From Lachnospiraceae bacterium (GTDB lineage Bacteria > Bacillota > Clostridia > Lachnospirales > Lachnospiraceae), in NCBI GenBank assembly GCA_017532145.1, contig JAFXJR010000064.1, positions 1-40,310 of the forward strand: 40,310 bases of DNA, in the 5' to 3' direction. Positions within the stretch are counted from its first letter, which is position 1, and each line of letters begins with the position of its first letter. The position numbers and the translations under genes are program-made. Shown here piece by piece: positions 23,862 to 33,853 of the stretch. The notes below the pieces were generated by a model, which made no database searches, had not been told where the DNA came from, and saw nothing but the letters and a program-made list of their open reading frames with translations.

Positions 23862-24880
23862 AGTCTGACCTCCAGACGTCCAATATTTTTAATCAGTACA
23901 GATACTGTACCATCAGCATTGGTAATAAACTCTACACTTCCCGGATTCTTGTACTGTTCCATAGGAATCTTGATTTCAATACCTGTATCAGTATATAGAT
24001 GCTGCTTTTGATATTTTCGGGTGGTAGCCTCACTCTGAGGAAGGATTTCCTCCTTTACCATATCATACTTTTCCATTTTATCCTGAAAAGCAATCTTTAA
24101 TTCAGGCTTTTCCTCAAAAATTCTCTGGGAAATCTCCTCTACCATAAATCCTCCCTTTTCTTCCAATTCCTCCTGAATAATACTCTTGGCTCTCATTTGG
24201 GCTTCATATAGTTCCCTCTCAGCATAACTATCCTTCTGCACTGCATCCACTGCCTTTGTTACAAGAGAAAGCTTGGTTTTATGGGATAGATGACTGCTGC
24301 ACTTTAAAAACAGATAGGAAAAATAATCTACCTTTTCCCCATTCACTTCATATTTTTTCTCTACCACCTGTACCGACAAATCCTCCAGCCGGATTATCGC
24401 CGCCTCACTTAATCGTTGACTCTCAGAAGGAAGAATCGACTTATGCCGGATGACCTCATTTCGATTGCTGCCCTCTGCACTGTTCAAGGTTCGATGGGTA
24501 TAATACTGCTTATAATTCATCTTCAGTAAAGCCAAATACTCCTCCTCTCCATACCAGAAACGAACCACTATTAAATCTGCCGAAGGAATATCTACATTGC
24601 TATTCATAATACTATAGAGGAAATCTGCCATATCCTTGCTGATGTCTATAAAAAAATCATCTGAATACTGTACCAGCATACGGTAAACCTCTGACTCCTT
24701 TTCATAAAATCTACAGCTCTTTTTCTCGTCTCCTGATGTAAGCTTTGCAATATGCTCCTTTAAAAAATCTGCAAATTCTGAACCATACTCCAACTCCTGA
24801 TCAGATAATACCGGCATTCCCACCGTAGAATCCAGAATATGTACAATCACTTTTTTTATCCTGATATCTTCTTTTACCAT
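23858..24880 (-). CDS. Nucleoid-associated protein, NA37/YejK family
   Basis: 340 aa. The N-terminus (IRIKKVIVHILDSTVGMPVLSD), the middle segment ADLIVVRFWYGEEEYLALLKMNYKQYYTH and the YFSYLFLKCSSHLSHKTK stretch fit PF04245 (NdpA/YejK). The protein would bind the nucleoid; its precise role in Firmicutes is unknown. It starts 8 nt after the trkH stop, so it is probably translated from the trkA-trkH mRNA. The gene ends exactly where an inverted-repeat remnant begins, so the final few residues could have been altered by the insertion. Confidence 0.85.
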   Translation of the reverse strand: MVKEDIRIKKVIVHILDSTVGMPVLSDQELEYGSEFADFLKEHIAKLTSGDEKKSCRFYEKESEVYRMLVQYSDDFFIDISKDMADFLYSIMNSNVDIPSADLIVVRFWYGEEEYLALLKMNYKQYYTHRTLNSAEGSNRNEVIRHKSILPSESQRLSEAAIIRLEDLSVQVVEKKYEVNGEKVDYFSYLFLKCSSHLSHKTKLSLVTKAVDAVQKDSYAERELYEAQMRAKSIIQEELEEKGGFMVEEISQRIFEEKPELKIAFQDKMEKYDMVKEEILPQSEATTRKYQKQHLYTDTGIEIKIPMEQYKNPGSVEFITNADGTVSVLIKNIGRLEVRL

Positions 24881-24888
24881 TTTTAATC

Positions 24889-26325
24889 TTATCCCTTCCA
24901 GGTACGAGGTGAAAACAGTACCAGAACCGGCAACAGCTCCAAACGTCCTGCCAGCATATTAAACATAAGAACTAATTTGGAAAATACAGAAAATTCTGCA
25001 TAATTTCCTGCCGGTCCTACCATTCCAAAGCCCGGACCTACATTATTAATGGTAGTTGCTACCGCTGTAATATTGGTTACAAAGTCAAATCCATTCAGTG
25101 ATAATAAAACAAAAGATCCCAAAAACAAAAGGACATAAATCATGACATAGACCCAAATGGATTTGATTATGGATTCGCTCACCACCTGTCCATTCATATG
25201 AATTCTTCTCACGCTTCTGGGATGAATGGCTGCTGAAATCTCATTTTTTGCTGAACGAACCATAACAATAAGGCGGGATACCTTAAAGCCTCCTCCCGTA
25301 CCGCCAGCACAGGCTCCCAACAGGGTAAGCAAAAACAGAATGGATTTGGAAAACTCAGGCCAGTTGCTATAGTCCAGCGTGGAATATCCTGTAGTCGTAA
25401 TAATAGAAATCACCTGAAACATAGCATGATGGATACTCTCCCCTCCATTTCCAAATAAATCCTTTATATTCCAAGCAATGAGTAAAGAAGCTACCAGAAT
25501 AATCCCAAGATAAACCCTTAACTCTTCATTATGAAATACATCTTTTGCCCGACGAATTAATAACAGATAATATAACTGAAAATTAACGCCCCCCAGAAGC
25601 ATAAATACCATAAGGATACGTTGTATAGGAACAGAATAACTGCCTACACTGGAATTGAGCAGCCCAAACCCTCCCGTTCCCATTGTAGAAAATGACAAAG
25701 TTACTGCATCGTAGGGAGCCATTCCTGCAATCATCAAAATAATCATATTGATCATTGTCAAAGCAATATAAATCCCATAGAGAATCTTAGCTGTGTTCCT
25801 TACCTTAGGTACCAGCTTAGTTACACTGGGACCTGAACTTTCTGCCCGCATCAGATGCATATTATGGCTGCCGGATAAAGGCAAAATAGCCAGAATCAGT
25901 ACCAGCACTCCCATACCACCAATCCAATGAGTAAAGCATCTCCACAGTTGGATACAACGGGATAGTCCTTCCACATCCGTAAGAATAGTACCTCCTGTAG
26001 TAGTAAAACCGGATACTGTTTCAAAAAGAGCATCCATATAGCTTGGAAATTCTCCACTGAAATAGAATGGACAAGCCCCCACCAAACTTAGGATAATCCA
26101 GCTTAACGATACTGTTACAAATCCTTCTTTCGCATAAAATACCCTGCTTTTGGGCTTATATCTCTTGCCTATCAATCCTACCAGCAGGCAGCCTGCGATT
26201 ACACCCATAAAGGAAAAAGCACTCTTTTCTTTATAGATAAGCCCTACTACACAAGGTAATGCCATAAACAGTGCTGCAAATTCCAGCACTCTACATAAAA
26301 TATATCTGATGATAGAAAAATTCAT
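24889..26325 (-). CDS. trkH: Trk/Ktr potassium uptake system, membrane subunit
   Basis: The pore-forming K+ channel-like subunit (478 aa) with four M1-P-M2 repeats. The four selectivity-filter loops are visible: SGFTTTGGTILTD, LSFSTMGTGGFG, ITTTGYSTLDY and TINNVGPGFGMVG. It works with the cytosolic NAD/ATP-binding TrkA subunit encoded directly upstream; the gap is 23 nt. The C-terminus (ARLELLPVLVLFSPRTWKG) matches family members. The start ATG lies after an AAGG-type site. Confidence 0.96.
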   Translation of the reverse strand: MNFSIIRYILCRVLEFAALFMALPCVVGLIYKEKSAFSFMGVIAGCLLVGLIGKRYKPKSRVFYAKEGFVTVSLSWIILSLVGACPFYFSGEFPSYMDALFETVSGFTTTGGTILTDVEGLSRCIQLWRCFTHWIGGMGVLVLILAILPLSGSHNMHLMRAESSGPSVTKLVPKVRNTAKILYGIYIALTMINMIILMIAGMAPYDAVTLSFSTMGTGGFGLLNSSVGSYSVPIQRILMVFMLLGGVNFQLYYLLLIRRAKDVFHNEELRVYLGIILVASLLIAWNIKDLFGNGGESIHHAMFQVISIITTTGYSTLDYSNWPEFSKSILFLLTLLGACAGGTGGGFKVSRLIVMVRSAKNEISAAIHPRSVRRIHMNGQVVSESIIKSIWVYVMIYVLLFLGSFVLLSLNGFDFVTNITAVATTINNVGPGFGMVGPAGNYAEFSVFSKLVLMFNMLAGRLELLPVLVLFSPRTWKG

Positions 26326-26348
26326 TTTCTTTCAGTATCCTTTCACTC

Positions 26349-27707
26349 CTAATCCTTGAGTATATCACTAATATCGTCCAACCCTTTTACTGTAGTAACG
26401 ATGACTACCGTATCTCCCACTTTCAATCTGCTCTGCCCTCCAGGTGTAATAATTTGACCTCTATGGTTAATACAACAAAGCAGCAGATTTGGCTTTAAAT
26501 GTAACTCCTGAAGAGGTATATCTACTACCGGAGACTTCTGCCTGACGATAAACTCCAAAGCCTCCACTCTGTCATTATGCAGCTGATATAGTGTCTCAAT
26601 ATTGCTTCCAATAGAATTTTGCATTCCTCTCACATATTTGATAATCGATTCTGCTGTAATATACTTGGGATAAACCACACTACCCAGATTCAGTTCTTCA
26701 ATAATTTCATCAAAGGCAATCCTATGTATCCTCGTAATCAGCTTGGCTTTGGAAATACTTCTGGCAAAGAGGGAAAGCAGAATGTTCTCCTCATCAAAAT
26801 TGGTGAGAGCGACAAAGGACTCTGCCTGAGGCAGTCCCTCTTCCAGTAACAAATCTCTGTCTGTCCCATCTCCACAGATAATCATAGCCTCTGGTAAAAG
26901 CTCACATAATTCATTACATCGCTGCTTGTTTTTCTCCACAATTTTTACATCTACTCCAATAGATAACAGATGCTTGCTCAGATAATAAGCAGTTTCTCCC
27001 CCTCCCACAATAAACACATTGTTGGCTCTGGTTGTAGGTACCTCCAGCTTCTTAAAAAATAATACAATATTTTTTGTAGATCCCATAATAGAAATTTCAT
27101 CCTTTTCCCTTAGTACAAAATTACCGTCTGGGATAAATACTTCTTCGCCTCTTTCTACTGTACTCACCAGTACATCACACTTCATCTTTGCTGAAATAGC
27201 CTTTAGCGACTGTCCACACAATGCAGAAGCACCTTCAATCTGATATTTGACTAATTCCACTCTTCCCTTGGCAAAGGTGTCAATCTCCAAAGCAGAGGGA
27301 AACTTTAATACTCTGGCAATTTCCATAGCTGCCTCATCCTCTGGATTAATCACCATGGACAGTCCCAATTCCTCCTTAATAAAGCTGATTTCTCTGCTAT
27401 ATACAGGATTTCTTACCCGGGCAATCGTCTGACATCCTCCCGCCTTTCTGGCAATCAGACAGCACAACATATTCAATTCATCCGAATTGGTCACTGCAAT
27501 CAGCAAATCCGCCTCCTCAATACCTGCTTCCTTTTGCACGGCATAGCTGGCCCCGTTTCCTACAATTCCCATGACATCCACATTGTCACAGATTCTTGAT
27601 AATACCTCATTTCGTGTATCAATCACGGATATATTATGCTTCTCCTGACTGAGACGCTCAGCCAGAGTGGCTCCTACATTTCCTCCTCCTACAATAATAA
27701 TCTGCAT
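26349..27707 (-). CDS. trkA: Trk potassium uptake regulatory subunit
   Basis: 452 aa with two tandem RCK units. The first Rossmann fold starts MQIIIVGGGNVGATLAERL and is followed by a TrkA-C domain. The second starts VFIVGGGETAYYLSKHL (about 230), again followed by TrkA-C, ending GDTVVIVTTVKGLDDI. It binds NAD(H)/ATP and gates TrkH, which follows 23 nt downstream. AGGAGG is placed before the ATG. A promoter with TTGTAA, 17-nt spacer and TAGAAT lies 100 bp upstream. Confidence 0.97.
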   Translation of the reverse strand: MQIIIVGGGNVGATLAERLSQEKHNISVIDTRNEVLSRICDNVDVMGIVGNGASYAVQKEAGIEEADLLIAVTNSDELNMLCCLIARKAGGCQTIARVRNPVYSREISFIKEELGLSMVINPEDEAAMEIARVLKFPSALEIDTFAKGRVELVKYQIEGASALCGQSLKAISAKMKCDVLVSTVERGEEVFIPDGNFVLREKDEISIMGSTKNIVLFFKKLEVPTTRANNVFIVGGGETAYYLSKHLLSIGVDVKIVEKNKQRCNELCELLPEAMIICGDGTDRDLLLEEGLPQAESFVALTNFDEENILLSLFARSISKAKLITRIHRIAFDEIIEELNLGSVVYPKYITAESIIKYVRGMQNSIGSNIETLYQLHNDRVEALEFIVRQKSPVVDIPLQELHLKPNLLLCCINHRGQIITPGGQSRLKVGDTVVIVTTVKGLDDISDILKD

Positions 27708-27803
27708 AGCTGCCTCCTATTTTTCCTATGTTTTAATAGATTATTTTCTAAAGAATTACACTTAACAATCTTATCTTATGAAGTCTTTCTACCATGTCTT
27801 ATT

Positions 27804-27832
27804 ATTCTAACAAAGCTACGCATATATTACAA
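27804..27832 (-). promoter_or_regulatory. Promoter of trkA-trkH-nucleoid protein operon
   Basis: Minus strand: -35 TTGTAA (27827-27832), 17-nt spacer, -10 TAGAAT (27804-27809). It lies in the 173-bp divergent region shared with the symporter gene. Confidence 0.6.
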
Positions 27833-27880
27833 GCGACTCTTATATATTAGACATATAGTAATATAACGCAGGTAGCTCCT

Positions 27881-29185
27881 TTGAAAACCATATCTTTTAT
27901 TAATAACTTTTTATGGGGCTTTCCGCTCCTGTTTCTTCTTATGGGTACCCATCTATACTTTACCTTCAGACTGGGCTTTCCCCAACGCCATATTGGCAAG
28001 GCTCTCCGTTTCTCCCTCACTGCTGAGAAGGGGGAGGCTTCTCAACATCTTTCTGCCTTTGGTATTCTGGCCACTACACTGGCAGCTACTCTGGGAACGG
28101 GCAATATTATTGGTGTATCCACAGCAGTAGCACTGGGCGGTCCTGGTGCCGTCTTCTGGTGTTGGATTACGGGAATTTTAGGAATGGCTACTTCTTATGC
28201 TGAATGCTACTTAAGTGTAATCTTTCGGGAAAAGGATTCCCATGGGCTTTATGTAGGGGGACCTATGTATGTGATGAAAAATGGTATGCACAGCAAAAAA
28301 TTAGCTGGATTCTATGCCTTCTGTACTCTCTGTGCTGCCTTTGGTGTGGGCTGTACCACACAGGCCAATTCCCTCACCCAAACCACTACATCTACCTGGG
28401 GACTCTCCCCCCATCTGGTTGGTATGGCAGCTGCCTTTTTGGTAGGACTGATTATTCTGGGGGGTGTTCGTTCGATTGGACAGATTTGTACCCGATTGGT
28501 TCCTTTTTTGGGATTTCTCTATATTAGTGGCTGTCTTCTTCTGCTGTTTATTCATCGGGAAGTCCTGCCAGATACCATCTGCCTTATCCTGAAGCATGCA
28601 CTGATGCCTCAGGCTCTAGCAGGCGGTGTGGCTGGTCAGACACTGGGGCAGGCAGCCCGATATGGTATTTCCCGTGGACTTTTTACCAACGAAGCCGGGA
28701 TTGGTACTACTGCCATTGCTGCTGCCTCCTCATCCAGTCAGAATCCTTCCCGACAGGCATACGTCTCCATGACTGCCGTTTTCTGGGATACCGTAGTAAT
28801 GTGTCTGCTCTCCGGTCTGGTCATTGTAGCCAACAGTATCCGCCATCCGGAATCCCTGCTGCATATTAACGAAGCCGGGTTAGCTAATGCGGCTTTTTCC
28901 TTCCTTCCCATTGGAGGCCAACTGTTTCTTCCTTTAGCCCTGACAGCCTTCGCCCTGACTACCCTTATTGGCTGGTCCTACTTTGGAGAAAAAGCCTTTG
29001 GATTTCTATGGGGAGAAGAAAATATTGGTATCTATAAGCTGATTTATATCGTTATGATTTATATAGGAGCCGTCATTCCTCTGGATGTGGTCTGGGAATG
29101 TACCGACCTTATCAATGCCCTGATGGTAGTCCCCAATGTGGTCTCTCTATTTTGGCTAAGGAAGTGGATTCAAAAATCTCCTTAG
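27881..29185 (+). CDS. Sodium:alanine/glycine symporter (AGCS family)
   Basis: 434 aa, about ten to eleven membrane segments. Family signatures: TTLAATLGTGNIIGVSTAV, GGPGAVFWCWITGILGMA, YVGGPMYVM and FTNEAGIGTTAIAAASS. It would import small neutral amino acids with Na+; exact substrate unknown. The start is TTG at 27881, giving MKTISFINNFLWGFPLL; the ribosome binding site (AGG) is weak. The gene is divergent from trkA and overlaps the phoR 3' end by 4 bp (TTAG), so the two are convergent. It is slightly shorter at the C-terminus than many relatives. Confidence 0.92.
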   Translation: MKTISFINNFLWGFPLLFLLMGTHLYFTFRLGFPQRHIGKALRFSLTAEKGEASQHLSAFGILATTLAATLGTGNIIGVSTAVALGGPGAVFWCWITGILGMATSYAECYLSVIFREKDSHGLYVGGPMYVMKNGMHSKKLAGFYAFCTLCAAFGVGCTTQANSLTQTTTSTWGLSPHLVGMAAAFLVGLIILGGVRSIGQICTRLVPFLGFLYISGCLLLLFIHREVLPDTICLILKHALMPQALAGGVAGQTLGQAARYGISRGLFTNEAGIGTTAIAAASSSSQNPSRQAYVSMTAVFWDTVVMCLLSGLVIVANSIRHPESLLHINEAGLANAAFSFLPIGGQLFLPLALTAFALTTLIGWSYFGEKAFGFLWGEENIGIYKLIYIVMIYIGAVIPLDVVWECTDLINALMVVPNVVSLFWLRKWIQKSP

Positions 29186-30507
29186 CCTTCCCCCTCAAAC
29201 ACCACCATAATCCTTGTTCCCTCTCCTACTCGGCTCTCCAGGCTGATTCGGGCATGATTTCTTGCTACGATATGCTTCACAATAGCCAGCCCCAGTCCCG
29301 TACCGCCGGTAGATTTGGAACGACTCTTATCCACCCGATAAAAACGTTCAAATATTCTCTCCTGATGCTCTTTGGGAATACCGATTCCTGTATCCTCCAC
29401 GATAAGAACGGTTTTCCCTCCCTGTATTTGTACTGTTACCACCACTCTGCCATCCTTATTATTATAACGAATGGCATTGTCACAGAGGTTATAGACCAGC
29501 TCCTCCAGCATCTGCTTTTCTGAACGAACCAGACAGGAGCTTCCTCTTAGCTCTAAAGTCACTTGATTCTTTTCTGCATTAATCTGGAGCATATCCACAC
29601 AGGTGGCAGCAATCTCGTACAAATCGATGGTTTCAAAGGTTTCCTCCCTTTCTGCCGTATCCAGCTCAGACAGACGGATAACATCGTTAATTAGCGTCAG
29701 CAGCCGATTAGAATTGCGGTGAATCTCCCTGGCAAAACGTACCACATCTTCACTGGTGGCCATCCCGTTTTCAATCAACTCTGAATAGCCGGAAATAGAG
29801 GTTAAAGGAGTCTTTAACTCATGAGAAACGTTAGCAGTAAACTCCTGTCTCATCCCTGCATTTTTTAAGATATCCTCATGCTGCTTCTGGATAGTGGCAA
29901 TAAAGGGAGTCAACTCCTCATACGTATTTGGCTCTCCCAGCTTATCCATATTTTCAGCAATCTGTTTAATTGGTTTCAATAGGCTGGCGGTAAGAAAACG
30001 GGAAACCAACAGACATAGGAAAATCAAGATGGCCAGTGTAATCCCCATTACAGGCAGGGCATCCGAAAAAATCTTCCACATACTGTCAGCCTCCTGAGAA
30101 ACTCTGATTACCTTTCCATCCTCCATCCTTAGTGCATAATAAAAGGAGCTTTTCCTAATCGTGGAAGACTTTCTAACTGCCATTCCCTCTCCCATGGAAA
30201 AAGCTTCCTGTACCTCCGGACGGTCTTTATGGTTTTCCATCCTGCTTGCATCTGTATAGCTTTCAAATACTACCTTTCCCTCTCTGTCTATCAGGGTAAT
30301 CCTGAGATCCTCCTGAAAAAATTTTTCCTTCAACCTGGGGGTATCCTCCAATATCCCTGTATAACAGATAAGTCGGGTATAGGTTTTCAAATCCTCAAAA
30401 ATCTGATTCCAAAATAAATCCCTGCTGATGCCTACTGCCATCAACAGGGTGGTAACGATGGATATGACTGCAATCGTCATCAGCTGTATGTTAATCTTCT
30501 TTTTCAT
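29182..30507 (-). CDS. phoR: PhoR-type sensor histidine kinase
   Basis: 441 aa, membrane kinase. TM1 about 8-28, extracytoplasmic domain about 30-150, TM2 about 152-172, HAMP-like linker, dimerisation helix with phospho-acceptor His229 in NVSHELKTPLTSISGYSEL, then N box NLCDNAIRYNNKDG, G1 VEDTGIGIPKEHQERIFERFYRVD (D-x-G-x-G) and G2 GGTGLGLAIVKH. It is 25 nt downstream of phoB. Together with the pst genes and PhoU in the same run, this makes a phosphate-responsive role very likely. The stop overlaps the convergent symporter stop. Confidence 0.93.
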   Translation of the reverse strand: MKKKINIQLMTIAVISIVTTLLMAVGISRDLFWNQIFEDLKTYTRLICYTGILEDTPRLKEKFFQEDLRITLIDREGKVVFESYTDASRMENHKDRPEVQEAFSMGEGMAVRKSSTIRKSSFYYALRMEDGKVIRVSQEADSMWKIFSDALPVMGITLAILIFLCLLVSRFLTASLLKPIKQIAENMDKLGEPNTYEELTPFIATIQKQHEDILKNAGMRQEFTANVSHELKTPLTSISGYSELIENGMATSEDVVRFAREIHRNSNRLLTLINDVIRLSELDTAEREETFETIDLYEIAATCVDMLQINAEKNQVTLELRGSSCLVRSEKQMLEELVYNLCDNAIRYNNKDGRVVVTVQIQGGKTVLIVEDTGIGIPKEHQERIFERFYRVDKSRSKSTGGTGLGLAIVKHIVARNHARISLESRVGEGTRIMVVFEGEG

Positions 30508-30532
30508 TAAATCTTCCCTTTACCTTCCATGC

Positions 30533-31204
30533 TTATGTGGTAAACATATATCCCACATTCCTTACCGTTTTAATCATCCTTCCGGCTTCCTTCAGCTTTT
30601 GCCGGAGAGTCTTAATGTGCATATCCAGAGTTCGGGACTCCCCCTCAAAATTCGTTCCCCAGATTTTTTCCAGAATGGCATCTCTGGGGGTTACAATTCC
30701 TGCATTGTTCATCAACAGCTTCAGCAGTTCATATTCCTTATAGGTTAGCTCACAAAGTATACCATCTACCGTCACCTGATGCTTTTCTTTATCCAGGCAG
30801 ACACTGCCGATATGAAGTACCTTCTCTTCACTCTTATGGCTTCTTCTCAGTAATGCCTTTACACGGGAAATCAGCTCCATAACCCCAAAGGGCTTGGTCA
30901 TATAGTCGTCTGCTCCTATATCCAATCCCTTTACTTTATCAATCTCAGAGGTCTTGGCTGTCACCAGAATGATGGGGATGGTCTGCGTCTCCCCATCTGC
31001 CCGGAGACACCTTACAATTTCCAGACCATCTTCATCAGGAAGCATAATATCCAATAGAATAATATCCGGCTTCTTTATCGCCATTTCCTTATAAAAATCT
31101 CTGGCACACTCAAAATCTCTAATGTCATACCCAGTATTTTTTAAGGCAAAGGTCTCTATCTCCCTAATATTTTTATCATCCTCCACCACATATATGAGTG
31201 CCAT
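30533..31204 (-). CDS. phoB: PhoB/PhoP-type response regulator (OmpR family)
   Basis: 223 aa. The receiver domain has the acidic pocket EDD (9-10), the phospho-acceptor Asp52 in IILLDIMLPDEDG, VTAKTS and KPFG. The C-terminal winged helix carries LTYKEYELLKLLMNNAG and SRTLDMHIKTLRQKLKEAG. It would bind Pho boxes such as those at 37728-37755 and 33081-33119. The gene follows the Na/Pi cotransporter by about 41 nt and is followed by phoR. Confidence 0.93.
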   Translation of the reverse strand: MALIYVVEDDKNIREIETFALKNTGYDIRDFECARDFYKEMAIKKPDIILLDIMLPDEDGLEIVRCLRADGETQTIPIILVTAKTSEIDKVKGLDIGADDYMTKPFGVMELISRVKALLRRSHKSEEKVLHIGSVCLDKEKHQVTVDGILCELTYKEYELLKLLMNNAGIVTPRDAILEKIWGTNFEGESRTLDMHIKTLRQKLKEAGRMIKTVRNVGYMFTT

Positions 31205-31245
31205 TGGTTCCTCCTGCTCCTATCGCCTTTTATTATAAATATAGA

Positions 31246-33015
31246 TTATGGCAACAGATACCTTTGCTGGAAACGTTTTACATTTTCAGTAAATTCTCGA
31301 TTATCCTCTGCCTTTAGTGTATTCATATACTGATGTGTTTCAAAGCCGTCCTCATGAATTTCCAACAGGCTGACTGCAATATTAGAGCAGTGATCTGCCA
31401 CTCTTTCGTAACTGGTAGTAACATCTGACAGGACAAAGCCCATCTCAATGGTACATTTTCCCTTTCTTAACCGCTTAATATGTCTCTTCTTTACCTCTAC
31501 ATTCAAAGCATCAATTACTTCCTCTAAAGGCTCAATCTTCTTTGCCAGCTGCTCATCCTCCTCCTGGAATACCAAAAAAGAGGTATTGACGATATCCTTC
31601 ACTGCCTCAGTAAACACAGCCAGCTCTCCCGTAGCCTTACTGGAAAAGCTTAATCCCTTTTCTGCCATTTCCTCAGCTGCCTTCATAATATTAATCGCAT
31701 GGTCGGAAATCCTCTCAAAATCACCAATATTATGCAGAAGGAAGGAAAGCGTATGGCTATCTTTTTCTGACAGAGTCTTTCCACTTAACTTCACCAGATA
31801 GGTTCCCAGCTCATCCTCATACTTGTCCACTCTATCCTCCAGCTGGGACACTCGGATTGCCTGATCCTGATTATACTTCACCAACAGCTCCATTGCGGTA
31901 AACAGTGCTTCTCTGGCATAGCCTGCCATCTCAATGGATGCCGTTCTACACTGCTCCAAAGCAAAGCCCGGTGTAGAAAGGAAACGAGGATCCAAAATCT
32001 GGATGCCATCCCTCTTAATTGCCTCGGTCAGTTCTCCTTCCTTATCTCTAATAGTCAGACAAGCTAACTTCTCCAATATCATAGCAAATGGTAACAGCAC
32101 AGAAGTGGCGAATATATTAAAGGCAGTATGCATTACAGCGATTCCTGCTGCATTTGCCGCTTCCTCCATAAAGGTAAAGGAAACAACTGCATGAATAGCA
32201 TAAAAGAATACCATAAATAAAGCAGTACCCATTACATTAAAATACAGATGTATCAAAGCAGCCCTTTTTGCATTTCGACTGGCACCTATAGAAGAAAGCA
32301 TAGCCGTAATACAGGTTCCAATATTCTGCCCCATAATAATAGGAATAGCTGTTGCATAGCTTACGGTTCCCGTAATACAGAGTGCCTGCAAAATACCCAC
32401 CGATGCAGAGGAAGACTGGATAATTGCCGTTAGAATAGCTCCTGCCAGCAGTCCCAGAATAGGATTGGAAAATGCAGTTAGTATACTGGTAAACTCAGGC
32501 ACCTCTGCCAACGGCTTTACTGCTCCTGACATGGTTTCCATACCAAACATCAATACAGCAAATCCCACCAGAATATTTCCTATATTTTTTAACTGCTCCT
32601 TTTTGGAAAACATCACAAAAGCTATACCAACAATAGCAAAAAGAGGAGAAAAGGAAGTCGGCTTTAACAAACGTACAAAAAAACTGTCTCCCTCTATTCC
32701 TGATAAACTTAAAATCCATGAGGTAGCTGTGGTACCAATATTGGCACCCATAATAATCCCTACTGCCTGAGACAGCTTCATAATCCCTGAGTTTACGAAG
32801 CCAACCACCATAACCGTAGTGGCTGAGGAGGACTGTATAACCGCTGTCACCCCGGCTCCAAGCAAAACTGCTTTCATCTTGTTAGACGTCAGTTTCTCCA
32901 GTATCTGTTCCAGACGTCCACCTGATGCTTTAGACAGTCCGCTTCCCATGACCTCCATTCCATAAAGAAATAGAGCCAGACCGCCTATCATTTCCAGTAA
33001 TCCAAAAAAATCCAT
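31246..33015 (-). CDS. Na+/phosphate cotransporter with C-terminal PhoU-like domain
   Basis: About 589 aa. The membrane half (1-320) has the duplicated NaPi-II signature: VTAVIQSSSATTVMVVGFVNSG and LTAIIQSSSASVGILQAL, each followed by MGANIGTT / MGQNIGTC. The cytosolic half (about 350-575) is a PhoU-like helical bundle. I chose the ATG at 33013-33015 (MDFFGLLEMIGG) because GGAGGAG lies 6-8 nt upstream; the frame is open six codons more, to 33033. It sits inside the pho gene run and has its own four-fold phased Pho boxes, so it should be induced by phosphate starvation. Confidence 0.94.
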   Translation of the reverse strand: MDFFGLLEMIGGLALFLYGMEVMGSGLSKASGGRLEQILEKLTSNKMKAVLLGAGVTAVIQSSSATTVMVVGFVNSGIMKLSQAVGIIMGANIGTTATSWILSLSGIEGDSFFVRLLKPTSFSPLFAIVGIAFVMFSKKEQLKNIGNILVGFAVLMFGMETMSGAVKPLAEVPEFTSILTAFSNPILGLLAGAILTAIIQSSSASVGILQALCITGTVSYATAIPIIMGQNIGTCITAMLSSIGASRNAKRAALIHLYFNVMGTALFMVFFYAIHAVVSFTFMEEAANAAGIAVMHTAFNIFATSVLLPFAMILEKLACLTIRDKEGELTEAIKRDGIQILDPRFLSTPGFALEQCRTASIEMAGYAREALFTAMELLVKYNQDQAIRVSQLEDRVDKYEDELGTYLVKLSGKTLSEKDSHTLSFLLHNIGDFERISDHAINIMKAAEEMAEKGLSFSSKATGELAVFTEAVKDIVNTSFLVFQEEDEQLAKKIEPLEEVIDALNVEVKKRHIKRLRKGKCTIEMGFVLSDVTTSYERVADHCSNIAVSLLEIHEDGFETHQYMNTLKAEDNREFTENVKRFQQRYLLP

Positions 33016-33065
33016 AATCCGCTCCTCCAGCATAAGAAAATTTTAATACAAATTTCACTTCCTCT

Positions 33066-33119
33066 ATTCTACAACACTATTGTAAAAAGAAAAATATATT
33101 AATGTAAAATTTATGTAAA
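33066..33119 (-). promoter_or_regulatory. Pho boxes and promoter of the Na/Pi cotransporter
   Basis: Minus strand: TTTACA at 33114-33119 and 33103-33108, a degenerate ATATTT at 33092-33097, and TTTACA at 33081-33086, all 11 bp apart. The -10 TAGAAT is at 33066-33071. This matches the gram-positive PhoP/PhoB box of TT(A/T/C)ACA repeats with 5-bp gaps. Confidence 0.75.
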
Positions 33120-33156
33120 ATTTTGACTTTTTTCTAAAGGAAAAGACTAAAATCTT

Positions 33157-33819
33157 TTACAGCAGTCTGGATTTCCCTATATCCCCTGTCTCCTGAAACA
33201 GCTCCCACTCTCCGATATTTACTGCATGATCTGCAATTTTTTCCAAATATTTGGCAATCATCAGTACATCAATACATTCATCTGCATTTTTCGTCTCTTT
33301 TTTCAGATACTCAATTAAGTCCTCTTTTACACTGCTAAACAGATTGTCCACCACATCATCCCGGTCTATTACCTCTGCTGCCGACGCCCTATCCCTGTTG
33401 ATAAAAGCCTTTACTGCATCCCGGAACATTTCCAAAGTTTCCTCTATCATAGGATTCACATGTGCTGAATAGGTTGTCAAATCATTCATGTTCAGCCTTA
33501 ACATAAGCTCTGCCATGTCTGCTACATGGTCACCGGCACGCTCAATGTCTGTCACTACCTTAAGTACAGCAGTTACGATTCGCAAATCTCTGGCTACCGG
33601 CTGCTGTCTGGTCAGGATAGAGAGACAACGGGATTCAATATTTCTTTCCACATCCGAAATCGCCCGATCCATCTCCATAATTTTTCTTATCCTGTCTGCG
33701 TCTTTCTCTTCCAGTGCCCGAAACAGCCCTTTATAGGTTTTTTCTACCTGAAGGCTCATCTCTGCCACATTCTCTTTTAACTCTTCCAGCTCATGTTCAA
33801 AGGTTATCCTGGGTGACAT
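33157..33819 (-). CDS. phoU: Phosphate transport system regulatory protein PhoU
   Basis: 220 aa with two three-helix PhoU repeats. The family's metal-cluster motifs appear as DIERAGDHVADMAE and LEKIADHAVNIGEW. PhoU links the Pst transporter to PhoR and represses the regulon when phosphate is high. It follows pstB, separated by a 190-bp gap that contains a palindromic repeat. The start is the ATG at 33817-33819. Confidence 0.96.
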   Translation of the reverse strand: MSPRITFEHELEELKENVAEMSLQVEKTYKGLFRALEEKDADRIRKIMEMDRAISDVERNIESRCLSILTRQQPVARDLRIVTAVLKVVTDIERAGDHVADMAELMLRLNMNDLTTYSAHVNPMIEETLEMFRDAVKAFINRDRASAAEVIDRDDVVDNLFSSVKEDLIEYLKKETKNADECIDVLMIAKYLEKIADHAVNIGEWELFQETGDIGKSRLL

Positions 33820-33853
33820 GATTATCTTCCTTTCTTGTAATTATTCTTCCATC

